A stretch of 64,000 bases of DNA. Source: Micavibrio sp964400125 (GTDB lineage: Bacteria > Pseudomonadota > Alphaproteobacteria > Micavibrionales > Micavibrionaceae). The translations under genes and the position numbers were made by a program. A model generated the notes under the pieces. It had not been told where the DNA came from and did not search any database. It saw only the letters and a list, made by a program, of their open reading frames with translations. The DNA lies in assembly GCA_964400125.1 (NCBI GenBank), contig CAYNSR010000004.1:1-64000 (forward strand), written 5' to 3'. Shown piece by piece: positions 34,073 through 41,970 of this stretch. The first letter of the stretch is position 1, and each line of letters begins with the position of its first letter.

Positions 34073-35521
34073 ATGACGTCATTCCCGGGTGTGAACGAAC
34101 GGCCTGTCTATAACGACGATGTCGTCAGGCTTTTTACGCTGGCGACGATATTCTGGGGCGTGGTCGGATTTACCGTTGGTCTTTTTATCGCCCTGCAAAT
34201 GGCGTTTCCGGTGCTGAATGTTGAGCCGTTCCTGACATTCGGGCGTTTGCGTCCGGTTCATACATCGGCGGTTATTTTTGCCTTCGGCGGCAATGCGCTG
34301 TTCGCAACCAGCTATTACATTGTGCAGCGGACATGCGCAGCCCGGCTGTGGAATGACGGGCTGGCCAGATTCACATTCTGGGGTTATCAGATTTTTATCA
34401 TCTTGGCGGCAACAGGTTATGTTCTGGGCATCACGCAGGGCAAGGAATATGCAGAGCCGGAATGGTATGCCGATTTATGGCTGACTGGCGTGTGGCTGGC
34501 CTATCTTGCCGTTTTCATGATGACACTGGTGAAAAGGAAGGAGCCTCATATCTATGTGGCGAACTGGTTTTTTCTCGCCTTTATTATCACGGTTGCCGTC
34601 CTGCATCTGGGGAACGGGCTGAGCCTGCCGGTGGATATGCGCTACGCCAAGAGCTACAGCGCCTTTGCCGGTGTGCAGAGCGCGATGATTCAATGGTGGT
34701 ACGGCCATAATGCCGTCGGCTTTTTCCTGACAGCCGGATTTCTGGGGATGATGTATTATTTTATTCCCAAGCGGGCGGACAGACCGGTGTATTCCTATCG
34801 TTTGTCGATCCTGCATTTCTGGTCGCTGATTTTCATCTATATATGGGCCGGTCCGCATCACCTTCATTATACGGCGCTGCCCGACTGGGCGCAGACATTG
34901 GGGATGACCTTTTCCATCATGCTCTGGATGCCGTCATGGGGCGGGATGATTAACGGGATGATGACGCTTTCCGGCGCATGGCACAAATTGCGGCAGGATC
35001 CTGTTTTGCGGTTTATGATCGTTGCTGTCGCCTTTTACGGGATGAGTACGTTTGAAGGGCCTCTGATGTCGATCAAGGCGGTCAATTCCTTGTCGCATTA
35101 TACAGACTGGACGATCGGACATGTGCATTCAGGGGCGCTGGGCTGGGTCGGATTCATCACATTCGGCGCGCTTTATTACATGGTTCCGCGTCTTTGGGGA
35201 AGGAAGGAAGTCTATTCCCTCAAACTGGTGGATTTGCATTTGTGGATCGCGACGCTTGGGATTGTCCTGTATATCGCCGCGATGTGGGTTTCCGGTATCA
35301 TGCAGGGCCTGATGTGGCGGACCTACGACTCGATGGGCTTCCTTGAATACTCCTTTGTTGAAACCGTTATGGCGATGCATCCGTATTACCTGATACGGGC
35401 GTTGGGCGGGGCATTGTATCTGGGGGGTGCGCTTATCATGGTTTACAATTTCTGGCGTACCATTCGCGGCGATGTCTGTCAGAAAGAAACACCGCTTCCG
35501 GTGCAAGGAGTCCCGGCATGA
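34073..35521 (+). CDS. ccoN: cbb3 cytochrome oxidase subunit I
   Basis: 482 residues, about 12 membrane helices. It holds low-spin haem b and the haem b3-CuB centre that reduces oxygen. Seen: RLRPVHTSAVIFAFGGNA with a haem His, VLHLGNGLSLP, WWYGHNAVGFFL with the CuB His and Tyr region, WAGPHHLHYTALPDW (His pair), and SHYTDWTIGHVHSGALGW with the paired haem ligands. High oxygen affinity is the established property of this class. The stop overlaps ccoO by 4 bp. Confidence 0.97.
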   Translation: MTSFPGVNERPVYNDDVVRLFTLATIFWGVVGFTVGLFIALQMAFPVLNVEPFLTFGRLRPVHTSAVIFAFGGNALFATSYYIVQRTCAARLWNDGLARFTFWGYQIFIILAATGYVLGITQGKEYAEPEWYADLWLTGVWLAYLAVFMMTLVKRKEPHIYVANWFFLAFIITVAVLHLGNGLSLPVDMRYAKSYSAFAGVQSAMIQWWYGHNAVGFFLTAGFLGMMYYFIPKRADRPVYSYRLSILHFWSLIFIYIWAGPHHLHYTALPDWAQTLGMTFSIMLWMPSWGGMINGMMTLSGAWHKLRQDPVLRFMIVAVAFYGMSTFEGPLMSIKAVNSLSHYTDWTIGHVHSGALGWVGFITFGALYYMVPRLWGRKEVYSLKLVDLHLWIATLGIVLYIAAMWVSGIMQGLMWRTYDSMGFLEYSFVETVMAMHPYYLIRALGGALYLGGALIMVYNFWRTIRGDVCQKETPLPVQGVPA

Positions 35522-36270
35522 GCTTTCTTAAAAAACACGAAAAGCTGGAGCGCAATTCGATCCTGCTGCTGGTTTGCGTGATCGTTGTGGTTCTGATCGG
35601 GGGTGTGGTCGAAATCGTGCCGCTGTTCCGCATGGAAACCGTGATCGAGCCGGTGGAGGGTGTGCGGCCCTATACGCCGCTTGAATTGGCGGGAAGTAAT
35701 ATCTATATCCGCGAAGGATGTTATCTTTGTCATTCCCAGCAGATTCGCGTATTGCGTGACGAAGTGGCGCGTTACGGGCATTATTCTCTGGCGGCGGAAA
35801 GCATGTATGACCATCCCTTCCAGTGGGGGTCGAAGCGGACCGGACCGGATCTGGCGCGTGTCGGTGGGAAGTATTCGGATGAATGGCATGTCGCGCATTT
35901 AAAAAATCCGCGTGATGTCGTGCCGGAATCTATCATGCCGTCCTATGCCTTTCTTGCGAAGCGTGGCGCGAAGCTGCATGATTTATCTGCGCATCTGAAT
36001 GCATTACGGAATCTTGGTGTTCCCTATACAGACGAGATGATCGCGCAGGCGTATAACGATGCAATGAATCAGGCGCAGGACGATGGCGATAGCGCGGGCG
36101 GTTTGGCGTTGCGTTACGGGGACGTCAATGTCCGTGATTACGATGGCAATCCCGGGCTGGTTTCAGAGATGGATGCTCTGGTTGCGTATCTTCAGGTTCT
36201 GGGCACGATGGTCAAATTCGCCGACTACGAACCCGCGCCCGTTGTCGCGGCACAGGAGGCGGCGCAATGA
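35518..36270 (+). CDS. ccoO: cbb3 cytochrome oxidase subunit II, monohaem cytochrome c
   Basis: 250 residues. One N-terminal membrane anchor (LLLVCVIVVVLIGGVVEI), then a periplasmic domain with the haem c site EGCYLCHSQQIR (CxxCH) and a distal Met in IMPSYAFL. It passes electrons from CcoP to the CcoN centre. Overlaps ccoN upstream and ccoQ downstream by 4 bp each. Confidence 0.97.
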   Translation: MSFLKKHEKLERNSILLLVCVIVVVLIGGVVEIVPLFRMETVIEPVEGVRPYTPLELAGSNIYIREGCYLCHSQQIRVLRDEVARYGHYSLAAESMYDHPFQWGSKRTGPDLARVGGKYSDEWHVAHLKNPRDVVPESIMPSYAFLAKRGAKLHDLSAHLNALRNLGVPYTDEMIAQAYNDAMNQAQDDGDSAGGLALRYGDVNVRDYDGNPGLVSEMDALVAYLQVLGTMVKFADYEPAPVVAAQEAAQ

Positions 36271-36425
36271 CATGGCTTTCCGAACATGCCGGTATTATCG
36301 GTCTTTTGTTCTTTTTCGCCTTTTTTTTGGCCGTCCTGCTTTGGGTCTTTCGTCCGGGGTCGAAAGCGGACTATCAGAAAAAGGCGCAAATTCCTTTAAA
36401 AGAGGATGAATCAGATGAACGATGA
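36267..36425 (+). CDS. ccoQ: cbb3 oxidase small subunit CcoQ/FixQ
   Basis: 52 residues: MTWLSEHAG, one membrane helix (IIGLLFFFAFFLAVLLWVF) and a charged cytoplasmic tail ending ESDER. Position between ccoO and ccoP and the helix-plus-RPGSK pattern identify it. It stabilises the complex in the species where it has been studied. Overlaps ccoO by 4 bp and ccoP by 11 bp. Confidence 0.92.
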   Translation: MTWLSEHAGIIGLLFFFAFFLAVLLWVFRPGSKADYQKKAQIPLKEDESDER

Positions 36426-37353
36426 CAATCGCAAAGTCGAGATCGACGATGTCTCCGGCGTCGAAACAACGGGTCATGAATGGGACGGGTTGAAAGAACT
36501 GAACAATCCGACGCCGCGTTGGTGGCTGTGGGTTTTTTATATTACTGTGATCTGGTCGGTTGGGTACTGGGTGGTTTATCCGGCGTGGCCGACATTGTCC
36601 GGACATACGAAGGGCTGGATCAACTGGACACAACAGAAGGGGCTGGAGCGGAGTCAGGTGGAGATCGTCCAGCGGCAGGCGGCCTATCTGGATCGTTTCG
36701 AGCAAGCATCATTTGATGACATTATGAACGATCCCGCGCTTTACAATTTTGCTGTGGCCGGGGGGCGTTCGGCGTTCAAGGATAATTGCGCCACCTGTCA
36801 CGGCAGTGGCGGTGCGGGCGGAAAGGGATATCCCAATCTTAACGATGATGACTGGATATGGGGCGGGAAGATCGACGAAATTTATAAGACTTTGCAATAT
36901 GGCATCCGGTCCGGGCATGACAGGACCCATTTTTCACAAATGCCCGCCTTTGGCCGTGACGCGGTTCTCAAACGTGAGGAAATCGATGCCGTTGTCGATT
37001 ACGTTATGGTGCTGAATCGCGGGAAAGGCGGTACCAGCCATCCCGGCTATACGATTTATCAGGAAAATTGCGCTTTTTGCCACGGTGAAACCGGAGCAGG
37101 GGGGCGGGATGTGGGGGCGCCGGACCTGACGGATGCGATTTGGCTGTATGGCGGGGACAGAAATGCGATTCATGCCTCGGTGTTCTATTCCCGTCGCGGT
37201 GTAATGCCATACTGGCAGAGCAGGCTCGATGACAATACGATCCGTCAGCTTGCGGTATATGTCCATTCTCTGGGTGGCGGCGAAGAAGGTGATGCAGATG
37301 ACAAAGACGAACCAGACGCAGACACAGGGGCCGGAACCGTCATCCCCGAATGA
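36415..37353 (+). CDS. ccoP: cbb3 cytochrome oxidase subunit III, dihaem cytochrome c
   Basis: About 312 residues. The N terminus has HEWDGLKELNNPTPRWW and a membrane helix; two periplasmic cytochrome c domains follow, with CATCHGSGG and CAFCHGETG (both CxxCH) and distal Met in FSQMPAFG and GVMPYW. It takes electrons from soluble cytochrome c or the bc1 complex. ATG 36415 is preferred since GAGG lies nine bases upstream. The C-terminal tail is strongly acidic. Its 3' end overlaps ccoG by 56 bp. Confidence 0.96.
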   Translation: MNDDNRKVEIDDVSGVETTGHEWDGLKELNNPTPRWWLWVFYITVIWSVGYWVVYPAWPTLSGHTKGWINWTQQKGLERSQVEIVQRQAAYLDRFEQASFDDIMNDPALYNFAVAGGRSAFKDNCATCHGSGGAGGKGYPNLNDDDWIWGGKIDEIYKTLQYGIRSGHDRTHFSQMPAFGRDAVLKREEIDAVVDYVMVLNRGKGGTSHPGYTIYQENCAFCHGETGAGGRDVGAPDLTDAIWLYGGDRNAIHASVFYSRRGVMPYWQSRLDDNTIRQLAVYVHSLGGGEEGDADDKDEPDADTGAGTVIPE

Positions 37354-38746
37354 GCCCGTAAAGCTTTTTGCCAAGCGTGAGAAAATATATCCCCGCCGGG
37401 TATCGGGACGTTACCGCAGCCTGAAATGGGTGGCGATGATCGTTACGCTGGGCATTTATTATCTGGTGCCGTTTTTACGCTGGGACCGTGGGCCGACCGC
37501 GCCTGATCAGGCGGTGCTGATTGACCTGCCGAATCGCCGCGCTTATTGGTTCTTTATCGAGATATGGCCGCAGGAAGTGTATTACCTGACGGCTATTTTG
37601 GTGTTTGCAGCCATTTTGCTGTTCTTTGTCACCAGCCTGTTCGGCAGGGTGTGGTGTGGCTATTTCTGCCCGCAGACGGTGTGGACAGATCTTTTTGTCT
37701 GGACGGAACGGCTGGTGCAGGGTGACCGCAATGCACGCAAAAAGTTGCAAGAAGGCCCATGGACGCTGGAAAAAATCAGGAAAATCGGTATCACGCATAT
37801 GATCTGGCTGGTGATCGCGTGGTGTACGGCTGGTTCGTTCGTGTTGTATTTCAACGATGCGCCGACGCTGGTACGGAGTTTTCTTGAATTTGATGTCTCA
37901 CCGACTGTTTTGACCTTTATCGCCGGATTGACGTTTTCTACCTATATCATGGCAGGGTTTGCCCGAGAACAGGTGTGCATTTATATGTGCCCCTATGCGC
38001 GGTTTCAGGCAGCGATGTTCGACAGGGATACGTTGATTATCGGTTACGATCAGGATCGGGGCGAGCCACGCGGGCATCATAAAAAAGGTGATAGCTGGGA
38101 AGGGCGCGGCCATTGTATCGACTGCACGGCCTGCGTTCAGGTTTGCCCGACAGGGATTGATATCCGCAAGGGTTTACAGATGGAATGCATTGCCTGCGGT
38201 CTGTGTGTTGATGCCTGCAATGATGTTATGGCCAAGGTAGGCTTACCGCCGGGCCTGATCCGGTACGACACGGAAAACAATATTGAGCGTCGCCGCGCCG
38301 GACAGCCAGACGTCTTAAAATTGCTGCGTCCGCGTACGATTTATTATTCCGTTGTTTTATGTGCGTTGTTTGCTTTTGTTGTCTATTCTTTGGTAAATCG
38401 TTCCTTGCTGGAGTTGCATGTCTTGCATGACCGAAATCCTTTATATGTCACCTTGTCGGACGGCGATATTCGTAATGGTTACGAGATCAAGATTTTGAAT
38501 AAAAGCCATGCCCACAAAAGTTATATGCTGGATGTCGCGCGGATTGATGGTGCAGATATCGCGATAAAGGGTCCGGCGCGCGGAGATTCCCAAGTGCTGG
38601 AGGTCTCTCCCGATTCTGTCGGCAATTTTCATGTTTTTTTGAAAGCGCCGCCACAAAGAATCAGCCCCGTACCTGTCGATTTTATTCTGACGGATAGCAT
38701 TGACGGCACGCGCGTGGTCCATGAGAGCATATTTGTCAGCAAATGA
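37298..38746 (+). CDS. ccoG: Cytochrome oxidase accessory protein CcoG (FixG/RdxA)
   Basis: About 482 residues. Membrane helices are followed by two 4Fe-4S ferredoxin clusters, CIDCTACVQVCPTGIDI and CIACGLCVDACNDVM, more helices (VVLCALFAFVVYSLV) and an Ig-like C-terminal domain. CcoG reduces Cu(II) for cbb3 assembly in the systems studied. A further WCGYFCPQTVWTDLF Cys motif lies in the membrane region. ATG 37298 has AAGG eight bases upstream; ATG 37292 is the alternative. Confidence 0.96.
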   Translation: MTKTNQTQTQGPEPSSPNEPVKLFAKREKIYPRRVSGRYRSLKWVAMIVTLGIYYLVPFLRWDRGPTAPDQAVLIDLPNRRAYWFFIEIWPQEVYYLTAILVFAAILLFFVTSLFGRVWCGYFCPQTVWTDLFVWTERLVQGDRNARKKLQEGPWTLEKIRKIGITHMIWLVIAWCTAGSFVLYFNDAPTLVRSFLEFDVSPTVLTFIAGLTFSTYIMAGFAREQVCIYMCPYARFQAAMFDRDTLIIGYDQDRGEPRGHHKKGDSWEGRGHCIDCTACVQVCPTGIDIRKGLQMECIACGLCVDACNDVMAKVGLPPGLIRYDTENNIERRRAGQPDVLKLLRPRTIYYSVVLCALFAFVVYSLVNRSLLELHVLHDRNPLYVTLSDGDIRNGYEIKILNKSHAHKSYMLDVARIDGADIAIKGPARGDSQVLEVSPDSVGNFHVFLKAPPQRISPVPVDFILTDSIDGTRVVHESIFVSK

Positions 38747-38754
38747 GGGGTACT

Positions 38755-39234
38755 ATGGACGGAAAAAATGTAAAGGATAGCAGGGCGGATCGCCTGATTC
38801 CCTGGTATTTCGTACTGTTTTTTGTCGTGATTGCCGTTGTCGATGGAATTTTTGTGACTGTTGCTGTCAGGACACAAACCGGCATCGTACGGGAAAATGC
38901 CTATGAAGAGGGCCTTGCCTATAATAGAGTTCTGGAAGCGGCGCGGGCGCAGGATGATCTTGGCTGGCGCAGCGATATCGTTCTGGAAGGCAATACCTTG
39001 CGGGTTTTGCTGGAGGATAAGGGTGGTCGCACGATCAGCGGGGCCAGCATGACCGCGCGGGTCCGTCGTCCGGTTCAGGCGGGGCATGATTTCGAGATGC
39101 CTTTAAGCGAATTGGAAGATGGATCGTATCAGTCGCAAATCGTTTTCCCCCTCAAGGGGCAATGGGAAATAAGGGTCTTCGCGCAATGGCAGAACAGGCA
39201 GTATCAATCGAGCAGGGTTGTGGTCGTACGCTAG
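38755..39234 (+). CDS. ccoH: FixH/CcoH family assembly protein
   Basis: About 159 residues with one N-terminal membrane helix (YFVLFFVVIAVVDGIFVTVAV) and a periplasmic domain ending SSRVVVVR. Fits FixH/CcoH, needed for cbb3 assembly together with CcoI and CcoS. GAGGGG precedes ATG 38755; ATG 38743 overlaps the ccoG stop and is the other candidate. Its 3' end overlaps ccoI. Confidence 0.9.
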   Translation: MDGKNVKDSRADRLIPWYFVLFFVVIAVVDGIFVTVAVRTQTGIVRENAYEEGLAYNRVLEAARAQDDLGWRSDIVLEGNTLRVLLEDKGGRTISGASMTARVRRPVQAGHDFEMPLSELEDGSYQSQIVFPLKGQWEIRVFAQWQNRQYQSSRVVVVR

Positions 39235-41423
39235 ACACGAAACCCGCCGTGGTTCCCTCGACAAGCCCGTATTTTGTAGCTTTTGCGCGGCGGCGCGACG
39301 ACGGATTGCATGAAATCGTCCTGATGGTGGACGGGGTGCATTGCGCCGGGTGCATCGGCAAGATTGAATCCGCGATACATTCTGACCGGGCGGTGCGGGA
39401 AGCGCGGTTGAATTTTTCTACGCGCAGGCTGAAGATTGTCTGGGACGGCCCGGCGGAGCGCATTGACGCGATGGTAGATGCTGTAAAAACGCTGGGGTAT
39501 AAGCTCGCAGTATACGATCCCGCCCGGGTCACGGCGCAGCATGAGCATGAAAACCGTTTCCTGTTGCTGTGTACGGGGGTGGCCGGGTTCGCGGCGGGGA
39601 ATATCATGTTGCTGTCGTTTGCGCTCTGGACGACGACGATGGAGAGCATGGGAGTTGGAACGCGCGATTTTTTACACTGGATTTCCGCGTTGATTGCCAT
39701 TCCGGCGATCGCCTTTTCGGGGCGTCCGTTTTTTTATTCGGCGTTTGGTGCCCTGCGGGCGGGCGGAACCAACATGGATGTGCCGATTTCTCTTGCCCTG
39801 ATTTTGGCGACGGGAATGAGCGTTTTCCAGCTTGTCAATCATGCCGAGGATGCCTACTTCGATTCCGCCGTCATGCTGATGTTTTTTTTGCTGATTGGAC
39901 GGTATCTGGATTTTCATGCGCGGGCGCGGGCCCGTGGTGCTGCCGGTGATCTTCTGTCCCTGATGGGGGGTGCTGCAACGGTTCTGGACGGTGGCACGAT
40001 CCGGGTCGTTCCGGTTGCAGAATTGCATGAAGGCATGATCGTTCAGATCGGCATGGGTGAACGCATTCCCGCCGACGGGAAGGTTATTGACGGCCAGTCG
40101 GAAATCGATATCAGTCTGCTAACCGGGGAGAGCCTGCCATGCGCCGTTGGTCAGGGTGACGTTGTGCATTCCGGTGCGGTGAATATGTCGGCACCGTTGA
40201 AAATCAGTCTGATGCGGCGGGCGGAAGATTCTTTTCTGGCCGATGTTATTCGCCTGATGGAAAAGGCGGAGCAGGGGCAATCCGCTTATGTCCGACTGGC
40301 GGACCGGGTGGCGCGGTTTTATACGCCGTTTGTTCATACGCTGGCGGCAGCCAGTTTTATCGTCTGGTTTTTTGTCATCGGGGCGCAATGGCAGGACGCA
40401 TTGTTGATTGCGATCACGGTTTTGATTATTACCTGCCCCTGCGCCATGGGGCTGGCGGTTCCTGTCGTGCAGGTGTTGGCTGTGGGCCGTCTGATGCGCG
40501 ATGGAATCATGGTCAAGGCCGGGGATGCGCTCGAGCGTCTGGCGGAAGCCGACACGGTTTTTCTTGATAAGACCGGAACACTGACCATTGGTAAGCCTGT
40601 TTTGCAAAATGCCGGAGAGATTGCTGACGATGATTTCCGGATGGCGGCATCTTTGGCGGTTCATAGCCGTCATCCCCTGTCGCGTGCGCTGGCGGCCGCA
40701 TGGCGCGGCCCGGTTCTGGATATGGCGGTGGTGGAGTTTTCTGGTCTTGGCCTTGAGGCGAAGAGTCAGGGCGGGACGGTACGGTTGGGACGAAGGTCAT
40801 GGTGTGCCGTGGTAGAAAAACCGGATGCCGGGACGCATATGGAGTTATGGCTTGCGATGCCGGGACGTGACCCTGTCAGATTTGTTTTCTCCGATCCGTT
40901 GCGGACGGATGCCCGTGATGTTTTGCGGGCGCTTTCCCAATCTGGAAAAAAGATACGCCTGTTGTCCGGGGACCGGGAGAGCGTCGTTGCACGGGTCGCT
41001 GGAGAAGTAGAGATTGACGAGTGGCAGGCGGAAATGACGCCGGAGGAGAAATTTGCCGCCCTGAGATCATGCCAGTCCAAAGGACACAGGGTTTTGATGG
41101 TAGGAGACGGATTGAATGATGCGCCAGTCCTGGCCGGTGCGGATGTATCGATGTCGCCGTCATCGGCAATCGATATCGCGCAGAATGCCGCCGACATTGT
41201 CTTTACCGGAGAACATTTACGGCCATTGGTCCGGGCCTGCGCGGTGGCCGATTTTGCACAAAAACTTGTGAGGCAGAATTTCAGGTTGTCAATTTTGTAT
41301 AATATCATCGCTGTACCGCTGGCCGTCACGGGGCAGGTTACGCCGCTGGTGGCGGCAATTGCCATGTCGCTTTCTTCCCTGCTGGTGATTCTCAATTCCT
41401 TCCGGCTGGTGAGGCAAAAATGA
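39186..41423 (+). CDS. ccoI: Copper-type P1B ATPase CcoI/FixI
   Basis: About 745 residues. Seen: an N-terminal HMA domain with GVHCAGCIGKIE (CxxC), six to eight helices with the ion-channel motif TCPCAMGLAVP (CPC), the phosphorylation site FLDKTGTLT, HSRHPLSRALA (HP locus) and MVGDGLNDAPVLAGADVS. The CPC and HMA motifs give it Cu(I) specificity; in cbb3 clusters it supplies copper for CcoN. ATG 39186 is chosen, 49 bp inside ccoH; ATG 39162 is possible. Confidence 0.95.
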   Translation: MAEQAVSIEQGCGRTLDTKPAVVPSTSPYFVAFARRRDDGLHEIVLMVDGVHCAGCIGKIESAIHSDRAVREARLNFSTRRLKIVWDGPAERIDAMVDAVKTLGYKLAVYDPARVTAQHEHENRFLLLCTGVAGFAAGNIMLLSFALWTTTMESMGVGTRDFLHWISALIAIPAIAFSGRPFFYSAFGALRAGGTNMDVPISLALILATGMSVFQLVNHAEDAYFDSAVMLMFFLLIGRYLDFHARARARGAAGDLLSLMGGAATVLDGGTIRVVPVAELHEGMIVQIGMGERIPADGKVIDGQSEIDISLLTGESLPCAVGQGDVVHSGAVNMSAPLKISLMRRAEDSFLADVIRLMEKAEQGQSAYVRLADRVARFYTPFVHTLAAASFIVWFFVIGAQWQDALLIAITVLIITCPCAMGLAVPVVQVLAVGRLMRDGIMVKAGDALERLAEADTVFLDKTGTLTIGKPVLQNAGEIADDDFRMAASLAVHSRHPLSRALAAAWRGPVLDMAVVEFSGLGLEAKSQGGTVRLGRRSWCAVVEKPDAGTHMELWLAMPGRDPVRFVFSDPLRTDARDVLRALSQSGKKIRLLSGDRESVVARVAGEVEIDEWQAEMTPEEKFAALRSCQSKGHRVLMVGDGLNDAPVLAGADVSMSPSSAIDIAQNAADIVFTGEHLRPLVRACAVADFAQKLVRQNFRLSILYNIIAVPLAVTGQVTPLVAAIAMSLSSLLVILNSFRLVRQK

Positions 41424-41584
41424 GTGTTTTGCTTTATATGATCCCGTTGGCGCTCTTCCTCGGCCTGATGTGGTTGTGCGTTTTTATCTGGACGCTGCGG
41501 TCCGGACAATACGACGATCTTGAAGGGGCCTCGCGGCGCATATTGCTGGATGATGAAGATGGGGATGACCCATGCGGGAATTGA
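41420..41584 (+). CDS. ccoS: cbb3 oxidase maturation protein CcoS
   Basis: 54 residues: MSVLLYMIPLALFLGLMWL helix, FIWTLRSGQYDDLEGASRRIL and an acidic tail (DDEDGDDP). The SGQYDDLEGxxxRIL pattern is diagnostic of CcoS/FixS, needed to insert cofactors into cbb3 oxidase. Overlaps the ccoI stop by 4 bp (ATGA). Its own stop codon lies within the FNR-type box at 41581. Confidence 0.94.
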   Translation: MSVLLYMIPLALFLGLMWLCVFIWTLRSGQYDDLEGASRRILLDDEDGDDPCGN

Positions 41585-41594
41585 CGATTATCAA
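41581..41594 (+). promoter_or_regulatory. FNR-type box upstream of the ompW remnant
   Basis: TTGAC-GATT-ATCAA, centred about 79 bp before ATG 41666. It shares the TTGAC-N4-ATCAA form with the boxes at 14667 and 33247 and overlaps the ccoS stop codon. ompW is an FNR-controlled gene in enteric bacteria, so the box probably dates from when the gene was whole. Confidence 0.65.
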
Positions 41595-41665
41595 GGACGG
41601 CAGTTACGCTTTTCAGCAGACTTTGGCATGCATGATGGTGATTGCTTACTGGAGGAGAGAGCATT

Positions 41666-41851
41666 ATGAAACTGAAAACAGGATTGTTTCTGGCCGGGTT
41701 TGATTACTGGTTGAATGATCGTTGGTGAGTGAATCTTGATGTGAAGAAGATTTTTCTGAATATTGATGTTGAATTGAACAACGGGGCGATTACCGCCGAT
41801 ATCGATCTGGATCCGTGGATCGTCGATGCCGATGTAACCTATCGGTTCTAG
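41666..41851 (+). pseudogene. ompW: OmpW remnant (internal deletion plus in-frame stop)
   Basis: Read in one frame from ATG 41666 this gives MKLKTGLFL-AGFDYWLNDRW, a TGA at 41726-41728, then VNLDVKKIFL, AITADIDLDPW and a C-terminal VTYRF ending at TAG 41851. The AGFDYWLN, LDPW and terminal YRF blocks match the last 50 residues of OmpW, an 8-strand outer-membrane barrel that ends in Phe. The usual 130-150 residues before them are absent. A strong GGAGGAG ribosome site and an FNR-type box are still in place, so a 20-residue peptide could be made. I infer an internal deletion joined the start region to the last strands. Confidence 0.75.
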
Positions 41852-41875
41852 CACGTTTTTCTGACAAGCGATTCC

Positions 41876-41909
41876 AAAATAGGGCCTGTTCCGGTGCAGG
41901 CCCTATTTT
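41876..41909 (+). terminator. Rho-independent terminator closing the cco region
   Basis: Stem AAAATAGGGCCTG (41876-41888) with CAGGCCCTATTTT (41897-41909), 8-base loop, T-rich 3' side. Perfect 13-bp stem, placed between the ompW remnant and nhaA. Confidence 0.85.
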
Positions 41910-41970
41910 GCTTTATTGGCCAACCCGAATGCTGTAAAAATGAACGGGTCGTCGTCCGGGAGAAATTGCT

